Source: Tetracladium setigerum (lineage: Eukaryota > Ascomycota > Leotiomycetes > Helotiales). Taken from it: a stretch of DNA of 64,000 nt. Shown here piece by piece: positions 34,675 to 46,150 of this stretch (its first letter is position 1; each line of letters begins with the position of its first letter). Location of the stretch: contig PZJY01000006.1 in the NCBI GenBank assembly GCA_031472005.1, positions 1,798,001 through 1,862,000 on the forward strand. The letters are read 5' to 3'. The position numbers and the translations under genes are program-made. The notes under the pieces were generated by a model. The model was not told the DNA's origin, searched no databases, and saw only the letters and a list, made by a program, of their open reading frames with translations.

Positions 34675-35704
34675 TCATGGTCCAAGCCTTTGAGAACCTC
34701 CTACATATCCAAGAGCAACACCATTTTCGGCAGCGGCCGCCGTGGGCAAGACCCCATATCTGCCATATGTTTTCTGATCCACAGAGACATAGTGTGGCAA
34801 TCTTCCCAGCAGGTTCAACTTTCCTTCTAACCATCGGAGAATCTTCTCGGGAGGTGCGAGGAATTTGAGATATCCGAGCCCCCCTGCAAACAATCAGTTT
34901 GTGTTATTCAGAGCACATATTCCATTACTTACATCCATACCCAAAGGCCAAACCACAGACATGACCCAAGAAACTTGTATTCGGACCAGAAAAGACACGA
35001 ACAATACCATGACCATGGGCGTCGTCCATGTTGGAATCTTTGTTGTTCCAAGCATGAAGTGCGGATTATTCTTGAATGTCTTCATTGCCTCCATCGCAAG
35101 TAAGGTGAACACCCAGATACTAGTTCATAGATAAGCAAGCGTCCAATCCATCTATCATGACCATATGCACGTACCTGGCCCCAAGTATTGGTGTGTTCCG
35201 AAGTAAGATACCTCTTTCAATGACGGTGTAGAGGATAGCCGGAATAGTAGATAGAGCTGACGGTTCAATCAGCAAATTGGTCGGTAGCTCGAGGCTGTAT
35301 GGACTTCTACTTACGTCCCATGAAGAGAGCCAGAGTCGTCAAGGTCCCATATTCCGCCTCGAATCTTTCCAATAACGGGGTTAGGGTAAGGAGGTTGAGG
35401 AACGTGTGGAAGAAGCCGGCATGGACGAGGGGAAAGGTATTCGTCCTATACACTAAATGGCAAGCTCATCAGCACTAATTGTTGAAGATCAATGGAATCA
35501 CTCATGAATATGATGGTACGGACTGGTAGTAATTCCAATTTCCTTGGGTATTAGGGATCCCCATTCCCTGACATCCCAGGCTGACTGTATGCCCACAATC
35601 CAGAGTATTGTTATAATCGTAATGATAGCGCGTGTGAAAAGAGGTAACCGGAAGATATATGAGCGCATGCGCGCGGCAGAGAACTGAGGGAGGCTCGGTG
35701 CCAT
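34675..35704 (-). CDS. RBD2: RBD2-type rhomboid serine protease (frameshifted in exon 4)
   Basis: Exons 35,704-35,520, 35,445-35,315, 35,256-35,175, 35,119-34,933 and 34,883-34,675 give about 264 residues. Visible family blocks are LVHAGFFHTFLNLLTLTPLL, the catalytic Ser in LGASIWVF, NPHFMLGTTKIPTW, the catalytic His in SFLGHVCGLAFGYG, and a tail LNLLGRLPHYVSVDQKTYGR. Rbd2 acts in Golgi/endosomal membranes and in S. pombe takes part in SREBP cleavage with Cdc48. In exon 4 the frame breaks at GTCCG (plus-strand GG, 34,983-34,984): one more C restores PNTSFLGH and the splice phase. The family identity is firm. The break is probably a sequence error. Confidence 0.9.
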
Positions 35705-37004
35705 TGTGCAAGTTTGTAGGACTCGAGACTGGGTAGGTGTTCTGTTCGCCTGGGTGTCGTTCGCTCTCTCCCTCTAAAGATTGGTAATAAGAGCCTGGCT
35801 CAATGAATGGCCCAGTTGTAGAAAATTTGCGATGAAGAGACTCTGGTCACTGTTTCATGCTGGGCAAATGTGGGAATTGGATGGCCGCGAATGTCCAAAA
35901 ATCTGGTTCTCAGTATCGCAAGAGCTCTGCTCTGTTTTGGGGCGGAACTTGACGGGCCTTGGCGGCAGCTTTACTGTATGATTCTTGGCAAAATCACTTG
36001 TTCTTCTTCTTCTAGGTACTTTAGGACATCCTACATCATTACCACCATGTCCGGAGACGAAACGATACAGGCCAGATTATTATCTGCTGTAGTTGCTGGT
36101 ACTACAATTCTTATTTATAAGGGTTGGGAGGCTTGCGGAATAAAATTGAAAAGGGGCCTCAATTCAATTCGTAGGTACCTTACCTAGGTACTTAGATAGG
36201 TATGTTCTTGGCACGCCCCAAATGGTAGGAAAAACCGCCATGGAAGTGCGGGGATTTACGTGATTTGCTTGCAACACTTAATCCTTTTGCTGAAATAGGT
36301 GATATAAATTGAGGTCTATTCTATCTTATTTGCAGTGGAATAGTAATTTGAATATAAAGTAGCAAACCCCCACATCTTGTTGCACTCCTTAGTTTTTTGA
36401 GATGATGTTTGGGCTAAGAAGGGGTGAGAGGTAAATTCATAAAGTCGGAAAGTCGGAAAGTCGAAAAGTCGAAAAGTCGGAAAATCGAGAAGACCAAAAG
36501 TCTGAAGCTTAAAAAGTAAAAAAAAAGAAATTGCAACAAAAGATTACAAAATAAGAAAGTTAAAAATTCAGAAAATCAAAAACATCAGCACTAAGACATA
36601 TATTTATATACTTTCACAATAGGGAACACAAAAGAGAGGATGAGTTCGTCTCACCCAGTGGAAAATTGTTACTCTTTGTTCAGATGGATGAAGGCACATC
36701 CTGTAAATTACCTACTCTCTGCTACCAAAGTGATTAGTATTCAATAAGAAGAGGCCTCTTCCTAAGCTATTTGCTACCTCGTCATGAATTCGCGACTCTC
36801 TTCACGGAGCCCTTGCAAATCAATGTCTTGAAGAGAGTAGGGTATAGAGACAGAGACACATACATCATGAAATTCCAGGGACCTATACAGTGAATACTTC
36901 CCATATATGAAAAAGATGCTAAAGGAGGCTAAAGGAAAACGTGAACTTTATGTAACAGTACAGTAAGGATCCCAAACACCACCGCCCGTCAATCATTCCC
37001 CAAT
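35705..37004. other. 1.3-kb interval upstream of RBD2
   Basis: It contains the RBD2 promoter and the ACO1 3' region. A possible 46-codon frame at 36,047-36,187 (MSGDETIQARLLSAVV) is too short and isolated to call. An 8-9 bp minisatellite lies at 36,440-36,490 and TACCTAGGTA-type motifs near 36,175. Confidence 0.5.
36440..36490. repeat. Short minisatellite, unit AAAGTCGG/AAAGTCGA
   Basis: Five to six tandem units of 8-9 bp, alternating AAGTCGGA and AAGTCGAA, degrade into AAAATCGAG downstream. The composition suggests a simple sequence expansion. Confidence 0.8.
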
Positions 37005-39675
37005 TTACGCAGTAGCAGCAGCATTCTTCTTCGCCATCGTGTTCAAGGCACTTCCATTGTGGAACCACTCAATCTGTGGTGCATTGAAAGTGTGAGCAAG
37101 TTTGATATCAAACACCTTTCCATCCTTGGGGTGAACTCTCAAAGTCATTGGCTTGGCCACTTCAAGTTCGGTACACAAGAGATCGACCTTTATTTTGATT
37201 AGAATACATCTTTTTATAACATTTGGACCGACTTACCTTATCATCTGGTTGAATCTTATCATAATCTTCTGGGTTGATAAAGGTCAAAGGAAGCATGCCT
37301 TGCTTCTTCAAATTGGTCTCGTGAATACGGGCAAACGATCGGGTGATGATGGCAAGTCCTCCGAGATGTCTGGGCTCAAGAGCAGCGTGTTCTCTGGACG
37401 AACCCTCTCCATAGTTCCAATCACCAATAACGACCCATGGGATGCCCTTCTTCTTATAGTCTCGGGCGGTAGCTGGGACAGCATCGAAAACACCGTTGGT
37501 GAAATTCTTGACCTTGTTGGCCTCACCGTTGGCAGCATTGGTGGCTCCAATCAACATGTTGTTGGAGATGTTATCCAAATGACCACGGTATTTGAGCCAT
37601 GGACCGGCCATTGAGATGTGATCAGTGGTGGTCTTTCCTTGGCACTTAATCAAAATTGGGATGTCCAAGGCGTCCTTTCCGTCCCAGGCTGTGAATGGCT
37701 CTAGAAGTTGCAATCGGTCACTTGTTGGAGAGACAGCAACACTGACTTGATCACGCTTGGCAGGTGGTGCTTGGTAGGTGTCCTCTCCTGGGTCATATCC
37801 ACGGTCTGGCAAGCCAGCTCCTGTTGGTGGGGCGAGGAGGAACTCATTTCCATCCTTGTCCTTCAATTTGTCGACAAGAGGGTTGAAGTGCAGGGAACCA
37901 GCGATAATCATGGCGACAACAAGATCTGGGGAGGTGACGAAGGAGTGAGTTGCAGGGTTGGCGTCGTTACGACCAGTGAAATTTCGGTTGTAAGAGCTCA
38001 GAATGGAGTTGGCCTCGCCCTTCTTTACATCCTTGCGGTCCCATTGTCCTAAATTTGGTTAGTCACTCGGCTCTGTAAATGTCTTCCGACGTTTTTAAAA
38101 TAAGTATGAACATACCAATGCAAGGGCCGCAGGCATTACTAGAACAAAAAAGTTAGCAATGCTTCTTAGATTCAAAGATCAATTCTGGGGATATGTTTAA
38201 ACTTACGCCAGAACCATTCCACCGAATTCCTCAAGCGTAGCAAGCTGGCCATCTCTCTCACTGGAAAGGGTTAGCTAAATTTCAGGAATTGGAAAGGAGC
38301 AAGATAAATTACATGGTCGCACGAATTTGCTCACTTCCAGGCGTAACAGTGAAAAGAGACTTTGCCTTAATCCCATGGTCCAAAGCATCACGGGCAATCG
38401 AGGCAGCGCGGGACATATCTTCATAAGAAGAGTTGGTGCATGAACCGATGAGACCAACCTTCAAGTCTTCGGGCCAGCCATTGGCAGTTACAGCCGCGCT
38501 GAACTTGGAGATAGGGGTAGCAAGATCGGGTGTGAAGGGGCCGTTGATATGAGGCTCGAGTTCACTGAGGTTGATTTCGATCAATTGATCGTATTCAGCG
38601 CCCTCATCTTCTCTTAGCTCCTTGGCATAGGTGGCTGCGAAGTCTCCGATCTCAGAACGCTTGGTCGCGTTCAAATACTCGTGCATGCGTTGGTTGAATG
38701 GGAAAAGACTGGTAGTAGCTCCGATCTCTGCGCCCATGTTACAGATAGTTGCCATTCCAGTGGCAGAGAGGGTCTCTGTACCGGGTCCTGTTGAGATAAA
38801 AGTGTTAATTCCATAATTTGAAATTTTTGAAAGTCGAGCAACTTACCAAAGTATTCAACAATCGCACCAGTTCCTCCCTTAACGGTGAGAATACCAGCCA
38901 CCTTCAAGATGATGTCCTTGGCGGAAGTCCAGCCAGACATTTGACCAGTGAGCTTGATACCAATATATTTTGGTGCCTTCAACTCCCAAGGAAGATTGGC
39001 CATAACATCGACGGCATCAGCTCCACCGACACCGATAGCACACGTTCCGAGACCACCAGCATTGGGAGTATGGGAATCGGTTCCGATCAAGAGACCACCA
39101 GGGAAAGCATAGTTTTCGAGGATGATTTGATGAATGATACCCGAACCAGGCTTCCAGAAACCAATGTTGTACTTTGCGCAAGAGGTCGAGAGGAAGTCAT
39201 AGACCTCCTTGTTGATATCAATGGCGCGTGTCAGATCCTTCGCACCGCCAATCTGAGCCTCAATCAAATGATCACAGTGGACGGTGGTGGGGTTTGCGAC
39301 GGATGGCATTCCAGCGGACATGAATTGCAGGATGGCCATCTGTGCGGTCGCATCCTGACAAGCTACACGATCCGGGCGGAGCTTGAGGTAGGAGACACCA
39401 CGTTCAATCTCTTGTCCGTGGGGGTCGTCCAAATGCGAATAGAGAATCTTCTCGGCGAATGTGAGGGGGCGGTTGAGTCTGGATCGCACGACGGCGAGGT
39501 TCTCGGACATCTTCTTGTAGTTGATGAAGTTGTTGGCTTCGTGGATATTTTGGCGGACCTTCCTATCGAGAGGAGAGTCGCCGACGGTGGCCATGGACCG
39601 GCGAGCACTCAAGCTGCCCAGCGCAGCAATTGAGCGGTGTTGGGCCACGCCCAAGAACTGGCGAGAAGCCAACAT
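37005..39675 (-). CDS. ACO1: Aconitate hydratase, mitochondrial
   Basis: Six exons (39,675-38,847; 38,787-38,313; 38,260-38,207; 38,138-38,116; 38,048-37,237; 37,187-37,005) encode 791 residues. The N-terminus is a mitochondrial presequence rich in Arg/Ser (MLASRQFLGVAQHRSIAALG). Family blocks include GTDSHTPNAGGLG, IGSCTNSSYEDMSRAA, NACGPCIGQW, SYNRNFTGRND and the C-terminal-domain motif GDWNYGEGSSREHAALEPRH. The three 4Fe-4S cysteines lie in the SCTNSS and ACGPC regions. It interconverts citrate and isocitrate in the TCA cycle. Exon 4 is just 23 nt. The presequence and high identity of the motifs make this the main mitochondrial form rather than an Aco2 paralogue. Confidence 0.96.
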
Positions 39676-41104
39676 CGTGAGGAGAGTGGAGTTGGGGAGG
39701 TGGAAGGGGGATGGAGAAGTTGATTGTTTTTGGGGAGGGAGGAGGGAGGAAGAGGAGGAGGAGAGGGAGCAGCAGCAGAAAAGACTTGAGGTGTTTTAAC
39801 TCGGCAGAGCTGGAGCTTATCGGCTACCAGACGATCCCCACTTTGCTGCGAGCCGGTCCGGCCAATGGGAGACGGGCAATTAAGAATGACAGTTGCGGGA
39901 AGGTGCAAACGAGGTGTTTGTTTTTGTTTTTCTACCCGTAGGTAGTTGTAAATATGATGGAGAATTCGAGGCGAAATTAGGTCGGTTGGAGATATAATGG
40001 AAAGGTGTACTGTAATCAGTAGGTATGTAGGTGTTTGTAGAGAGAGAAGGTAGGTAGGTGGTAGGTTCGTAGCAAGATTACGAGTAGGTGCAGTACAGTT
40101 ACTGTACTGTACTTGTATCATGATGAAAAGAGGCTAGCCTGCTATGATGTCAAAGCAAGACACCCTAGCAAAGAGCCAATCACCGTTTGCACAAATTGCC
40201 TGCAGACCTCCTCATATTTTTATATGCCAAGGCACTACCCAGCTCCTCTTGTTTCCGTTCATTCTTGCACAGTTGCACTTCCCGCGGGAGACAGGGTCCG
40301 CTGGTCCTGACCGGATTACTCCTGAGTCGTTCGCTACTGTACGGAAGTACAACTTTTGCTTGTGATCCGGAACTTCCTCTTCGAACCGGGACGGAAATAA
40401 TACACTACTGACTACGGAGGTACCTAGGTACAGTAGGCGTTATTATTACCTACGCACCACTTTTAATCAGCGAGGCTACTTTTACAATAACTAACTGGAG
40501 TGGTGCTCCTACTCCGTAAAACTGCCTTTGGCCCGGCCGGACAGGGCGAAATCTTGAATTCCACGTTTCTGTAACGACCCGGCTATTATTATTGATTATC
40601 ACGGAGCGAACCAGGGCAAGCGTCCAATTCTTTTTATATAGCATTCAACTACCTACATACCTACCTACCTACCTACCTACCTACCTACTTCCATACCATG
40701 GACAGCTGTGCTGGAGATATTGTTATCTGTGGCCGGGTACAAGTCTTGTATTGTAGGTATTATTGTACTGTGTACCTAGGGAGGTAGTCCTCAAGTGTTT
40801 GCTCCCTTGTAGCTGTGCTGCTGTGCTGTTCCATCACAACAATAATAATCCCTTCAAAACGGCTTTATCCGTTGTCGGTGCTAGTCCATCTCGGGACTAC
40901 TGTGCACCTAGTCATTCCTTGGCTTGGAAATTTTGTGCACCTGGAGACCTCTGCACGAGCCACAACACCCGATTTTTCCCTTCGTGCATTCCCAGACTAG
41001 CAAGTCAAAGTTGCAGATTCACACAACCTGGTCGCTGGCTTTTCTCACGGACTACATACCTGCGCGCGCCGGCCTCACAATATCAATCTAGGTACTGTGC
41101 AAGA
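39676..41104. other. Divergent promoter region, ACO1 and BUD20
   Basis: 1.4 kb between start codons. It is rich in the motifs TACCTA/TAGGTA (a run of CCTACCTACCTACC at about 40,657-40,690) and TACTGTA/TACAGTA (near 40,090-40,115). Short open frames are not supported as genes. Confidence 0.55.
40657..40690. repeat. CCTA tandem repeat
   Basis: Seven to eight tetramer units of CTAC/CCTA form. The same tetramer occurs in other intergenic regions of this window (near 23,765, 43,190 and 46,990). Confidence 0.8.
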
Positions 41105-41631
41105 ATGGGTATCCCGCAGAAGTCGACGAAGACGAAGACCCGGAGACGTTTGAGGTAATTCCCCCGCTTAGCAACGACAAACTTCCTCTACTACACTCGG
41201 TACTGACCAGAGCGCGCGCGCTGTGTAGAGATCTCGACCAAATCCATGAAGACCTTCGATCGCCGGCGCATCTTGCTGCCCACAAGAATGCCAAACCCGC
41301 AGAAGACCTTCCTGGTCTAGGCCAGTTCTACTGTGTTGAGTGCGCGAAATGGTTTGAGAGTGAGAACAGTCAGCTCACGCATCTGAAAGGGAGCACTCAT
41401 AAGCGAAGGTAGGTAGATATTGAGAGGCTTCATTTGTACTCTGTGACTACGTGCTAATGCCCGACCAGAGTCAAAGCTTTGAGGGACGGTCCATATACCC
41501 AGAAGGATGCCGAAGCTGCTATTGGTCTCCGAACAGACAATGGACCTCGAGTGGCCGCCAGGGAGAATACCAAAGATGTAGAGGTTGATATGGAGGATTC
41601 CGGCCTGTTGGAGGAGCAATTGGCGACATGA
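41105..41631 (+). CDS. BUD20: Bud20-type C2H2 zinc finger, 60S ribosome biogenesis/export factor
   Basis: Exons 41,105-41,154, 41,211-41,408 and 41,469-41,631 give 136 residues. The basic N-terminus (KSTKTKTRRR) is followed by CRDLDQIHEDLRSPAHL, then PGLGQFYCVECAKWFESEN with the finger C-x2-C...H-x5-H, and KRRVKALRDGPYTQKDAEAA, the family signature of Bud20/ZNF593. Bud20 is a shuttling factor that helps pre-60S particles leave the nucleus. A small insertion (ARALC) before RDLDQI comes from exon 2. Its stop is 85 bases from that of convergent DAM1. Confidence 0.92.
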
Positions 41632-41715
41632 TGGCTGAAAAAGAGACATAAGAGACCATGTTGAGACACTGGGTCTTGCAACATTGTCAATCACAGACGA
41701 AAATATCTTGTCCTT

Positions 41716-42514
41716 TCAAGCACCGCGGCCCTTTGCTGCCCTGGCCAACCCGCTCCCTCGAGTACCACGAAGTCCACCTCGAGCCGCTCCTCCTCTACCA
41801 GCAGCTCCGCCACGAGGTGCGGCTATTCGCGATGCGGGAGCAGGAGTTGAGAACTTGGGTGTCGGTTTGGAGGATGTCGGTGGATTTTCGACGAAGGATG
41901 TATCCGTGGTCCTAAGCCCCCTCATTAGCCAGAGCGTTGAGCAATGAATTCCTATCGCTCACATGAATGTTGTCTCTCCATCTATTTCTCCGTGAAACCT
42001 ATCTGAATTTGTGGATCGACCTTGTTGGTAGGTAAGCGGGGTGAGCAGGGTAAGTAGTAGGTAGTCGACATACTGAGCTGTTCTTCTTCTCTCTTGGCCC
42101 TACGAAATGAATCTGGAATCGGTGCCTGTGATCTATGAGCATACACCACTGCCCACCTCCGTCCTTAAAACATACCTCTGGGAAATCCACGCAGAATGCA
42201 TTCATATTTAAGCCGTATAAGAAGGCCGCGAAGTTTTCGCTAAACCTGGCCAAACTCTCCTGCATCAGTTGCAAATGCATCATATTTGCCTCCAAGTCGG
42301 CCATGGAATCGGATAACTCTCCAAACGAGGGTTCGAAAGCTTCGAGAGGAACATTGTTTGCGCCGCTGATACTTGCTTTGCCAGATTCGCGAAGGGAAGA
42401 GCGTGAGGATGGACGCAGCGGGGTGGTGGGACGGGAGATGGGTCTGCTGCGAGTGTTGGAGGTTGAGCGCACTACACTACTGCCACCGGCTTGAGGCGTT
42501 GTAGAGGAATACAT
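41716..42514 (-). CDS. DAM1: DASH/DAM1 complex subunit DAM1
   Basis: Exon 1 (42,514-42,176) encodes the conserved core FGELSDSMADLEANMMHLQL, then ARFSENFAAFLYGLNMNAF and CVDFPE. Exon 2 (42,125-42,074) reads APIPDSFRRAKREEEQL. The last exon reads TTDTSFVENPP followed by a Gly/Arg/Ala-rich tail ending at 41,716. The DASH complex forms rings on microtubules and couples kinetochores to plus ends; Dam1 is its main Ndc80-contacting and Aurora-regulated subunit. The start of the last exon is unclear: an acceptor ending at about 41,953 keeps the phase but adds a poor sequence, while the better boundary near 41,918 is out of phase by one base. Confidence 0.88.
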
Positions 42515-43210
42515 GACGAACTTGGCTGATTGGACTTGTAACTGTATGCCTGCCTGTCTCTCTCTCTCTCTCTCTGTGTGTGCTATCCAGGTTGCTTTTG
42601 CCTTGGTTTTGAAGCGCGTCGCGTGTATTCTGCTAAGCGACAGTCATAATTCTGTGTCGTGGTATGTATGTTGCGCCTGGTGGGGTACAGTAGAGAGAGC
42701 ACTTCTACCCCATTAGGTTTAAAGGTTACTTTTTGTGTGGCACATTGGCGCAGGAGATGAGATGACCACATCATTGTTCAGCATATTATTATTGAAGGAA
42801 TGAGAAGAATGAAATTGCTTTGTTCAAAGTAGCTTTCAGTAGGTAAGCTACCAACTAGGTAAACTCCTACATTGTATGTCTAATATGGCACCAGCTCAAT
42901 CTTTTCCTGGTTAAGGTACTGTACCTATTATGGAGGAGTGTAAATAAATTTCGGCACGGTACAGTACCAAAGATCTTACTTCATCGGAAAGGCCGGCTGG
43001 AAAGGGCCAAGAGGCGCCCCAGCTATCAATTCACCCACCATCAGCTTGCGCTTGGAAAGATCAACTTTTGCTCCTCCATCCTACAGTACAGCACAGTACA
43101 ATCCTACAGTACCACACGTGCTCTGCATTCTACATATTCGTGCTTAATCATCTTCATATTCTTCTTCACCGTCCCCCACTGGAATACATACCTACCTACC
43201 TACCTAGGTA
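42515..43210. other. Divergent promoter region, DAM1 and the Sec14-like gene
   Basis: About 700 bases. Near 42,560 there is a CT microsatellite (TCTCTCTCTCTC, then TGTGTG). Repeated TACAGTAC motifs lie around 43,080-43,112 and TACCTACCTAGGTAG at about 43,191-43,209. Confidence 0.6.
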
Positions 43211-45255
43211 GTGAAGGCAGATCAGAGGTACCCATCTTCCATGCCAGCATTCAAATCTCTAAGCCTCATCCGCTCCAGCCTCCTTCGTCAGCGTCATCAT
43301 CAACTCGTTCCAGCGCAATTCGCACAGCAGTGCAGAAGGATCAAGATCAACCACAAAACCAACGCTGCTCTCTCGTTTCTTCCATCCAACTTGAAGCCTT
43401 CGGTAACTCTTGTGCCCTCCAAATTCCCACGCCAAAACCGCCAACGACAAACCTCCACCTTTGCGCCGGCACTTGTTCGAAGCGCGCACACGAGTATTTC
43501 CAGCACGATTTTGCAGAGCGGCGCGACCTCTTGGATCCCTGTCTTCCTTGTATGCTTGACGACGAGCACAGTCTTATACTTTTTTCTGCCCGCACATAGC
43601 GAAATTGACGGTCCAGACATTGCGCAAGTCAAAGACGACTCACCAGAAAGGAGTTCCAGCCGCGCCTCAGACTACAGAATCATGACGGGAGAAGCACTAC
43701 CGGGTCGCCCAGGCACTTTGACTGCCGAGCAGGAAGAGAAACTACAGGAGCTGTGGACTGCAGTTCTGCGTGTGTTTGGAGTTTTAGACACCAAGGAGTC
43801 CAATGGCACCCCAGACGCTAGTGCAAGCACTTCAAAGGCAGATGCCTCACTTTCAAAGAAACCAAAAAAGAAGCGACTGGGTCTCTTCCGGAAGAAGGAT
43901 AATGACGATGCGGATTCAATCACCTCCGCTGAATCTTCGAGCATCCACACCGCTGCCGGCTCGGACGATAAACATGGACAGACGAAGGATTTCCAGCATG
44001 CGCTCGCCAATCAATCGCCGGAATCATTACGGTCTGCCTTTTGGAGCATGGTAAAGCATGACCACCCAGATGCGTTGCTACTTCGTTTCTTGCGTGCGAG
44101 GAAGTGGGACGTGGAAAAGGCCCTGATCATGATGGTTTCTACCATGAGCTGGAGAGCAACAGAGATGCACGTCGACGATGATATTATGTTGAATGGAGAG
44201 CTTGGGGCTATTGAGGATACAAATTCTACCGATCCCGCGAAAAAGAAGCTGGCGGAGGATTTTCTTACACAACTCCGAATGGGTAAGAGTTTCCTGCATG
44301 GACTGGACAAGGAGAACAGGCCAATGTGTTTTGTGAGAGTAAGGTTACACAAACAAGGGGAACAGAGTGAGGAAAGCTTGGAACGGTATACTGTCTTCGT
44401 GATAGAGTCTGCCCGTATGATTCTTTCACCTCCCGTGGATACTGCTGTAAGTGCAAGTAAACTTATCATGAATTCCTTGGCTAACTGGTTAGTGTGTGGT
44501 GTTTGACATGACGGGGTTCTCGATGGCCAATATGGTAAGTACTTGGTTGAAATCCGAGGTTTCTTCTGCTGACAGCTGCAGGATTATGCTCCTCTTAAAT
44601 TCATGATCAAATGTTTCGAAGCAAACTATCCTGAATCCTTGGGTGTTGTTCTCATTCACAAGGCTCCTTGGATTTTCCAAGGTAGGCTCTGCCAGCGCTC
44701 TCATTGAATTATTACTAAGCAGTGCCAGGTGTCTGGAAGATCATTAGGGGTTGGTTGGATCCTGTTGTGGCCAGCAAAGTAAATTTCACAAACAGCAACA
44801 CTGAGATGGAGGCTTTCGTCCCTGCATCACGGATAATCACCGAGCTTGATGGGACGGAGGAGTGGGCATACAAATACATTGAGCCAGTCCCGGGGGAGAA
44901 CGACAAGATGAAAGATACAGAGACCCGTGACCGTCTTTTGAAAGCCCGTGAAGCTATTGTTGACGATTATGAGAGAACCACTCTCGCCTGGATCCATGGC
45001 GATGGCGAAGCTGAAAGTCTCAAGAAATCAAGACACGAAATCGCCGACAAGCTAAGGGATGACTACTGGGCCTTGGACCCGTATATTCGTGCGAGAAGCT
45101 ATTACGACCGGGTAGGCTTGATTAACCCAGGTGGAAAGCTGGAGTTTTACAAGGAGAAGCCGGTTGAGCCGGTTGCTCCGGCTCCGGCCGCGGCAGCTCC
45201 GACTCCAGCAACTGGAACAGCAAAGGTCGAAACTTCGGCAGACGATCTCGACTAA
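43211..45255 (+). CDS. Sec14/CRAL-TRIO lipid-transfer protein, CSR1-like
   Basis: Exons 43,211-44,446, 44,493-44,534, 44,582-44,681 and 44,729-45,255 give 634 residues. From residue 158 the protein resembles Csr1-type Sec14 homologues (LPGRPGTLTAEQEEKLQELW). It has a CRAL-TRIO N-terminal helical part (LLLRFLRARKWDVEKALIMM) and lipid-binding domain (VVFDMTGFSMANM, FEANYPESLGVVLIHKAPWIF). The C-terminus is Ala/Pro-rich. Such proteins exchange phosphatidylinositol and other lipids between membranes. The first 157 residues are Arg/Ser-rich with one hydrophobic segment (WIPVFLVCLTTSTVLYFFLP), suggesting a membrane or mitochondrial anchor. ATGs at 43,241 and 43,682 are alternative starts; the last would give a soluble protein. 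Confidence 0.85.
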
Positions 45256-45497
45256 ATCACTTTGGGTGGGGGAAGCAGTAGATGGCCTTGTACATTACAA
45301 CCTGAAACGAAGTGTTGAATTTCAGTGTCCGGTACGGTGGAGGCATCTGAATTGATAGATAGAAGCACATTTGGAAAGTAAAACAAATAGAATCAACAGT
45401 TTCGACCGTATCCTTGAGTAGCCGCACCTCGGGCGCTGAGTTCCCATGTGATAGACTCTAATATCCGTAATTCTCGTCGGCTGGAATGGTTTTGGCC

Positions 45498-46150
45498 TTA
45501 CAACTTGGATATGATCTCGGCGTGTAGAGCCTTCAACTTCTCCAGATCAGTCGCCTGCATCGGCCACTTCAGTCCAAAACCGTCGTCCGAGTTTAGTTTC
45601 GGAATCTGAATATCCATCAGTTAAATCATACGATTCAGAGAAAGGCCCTGGGAGGGAGATAAATCGACCTACCAGGTGGAAATGCACATGATCAACATGC
45701 TGATGTGCAATCCGACCATTGTTTTGCAGTACATTGTAATTCTCGGCTCCAGTGGCCTTGACAAGTGACTTCAATACTGGCTACATCTCGGGCATCAGTT
45801 TGTAAAAGGCATGGATTGCATGAAGGATAAGGACAAACCAGGATCTCGGTAAGGTAATCATCTGGAATATCCGTGAGTTTCTCGCCATGATACTTGGGAA
45901 TGACGAGCTATTAGGCCGTGTTAGGTTGATTGACGTGTCAAGAGTGAGAGAGAAGGAACGAACCGCATGACCGCGAGAGACTGGTTGTATGTCGAGGAAT
46001 GCCAGGACTTTCTCGGACTCAAACAGCTTAAAGGAAGGGATGTCACCTATTTGTAGTCGCGTTAGCTGTCTGTGTACGGAGGTCGGGAGAGGCCGGGGCA
46101 CGACCTTTGACAATTTTGCAAAAGATGCACGCTGCTGCGGAGGAGGCCAT
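45498..46150 (-). CDS. HIT-family nucleotide hydrolase (HNT1-like)
   Basis: Exons 46,150-46,105, 46,046-45,964, 45,907-45,839, 45,780-45,673 and 45,605-45,498 encode 137 residues, typical for HINT/Hnt1. CIFCKIVKGDIPSFKLFES starts the fold, LVIPKYHGEKLTDIP follows, and the catalytic triad is HVDHVHFHL (H-x-H-x-H-x). These enzymes hydrolyse adenosine 5'-phosphoramidates and related adenylates. All four introns are short and phase-consistent. The gene is convergent with the Sec14-like gene (243 bases apart) and divergent from MOG1. Confidence 0.93.

Noticed and set aside
36440..36490. CRISPR array
   Set aside because: Units are 8-9 bp without spacers, and the organism is a fungus; it is a minisatellite.
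38818..39633. 271-codon plus-strand open frame
   Set aside because: It lies antisense to the aconitase exon 1, whose protein motifs are unmistakable.
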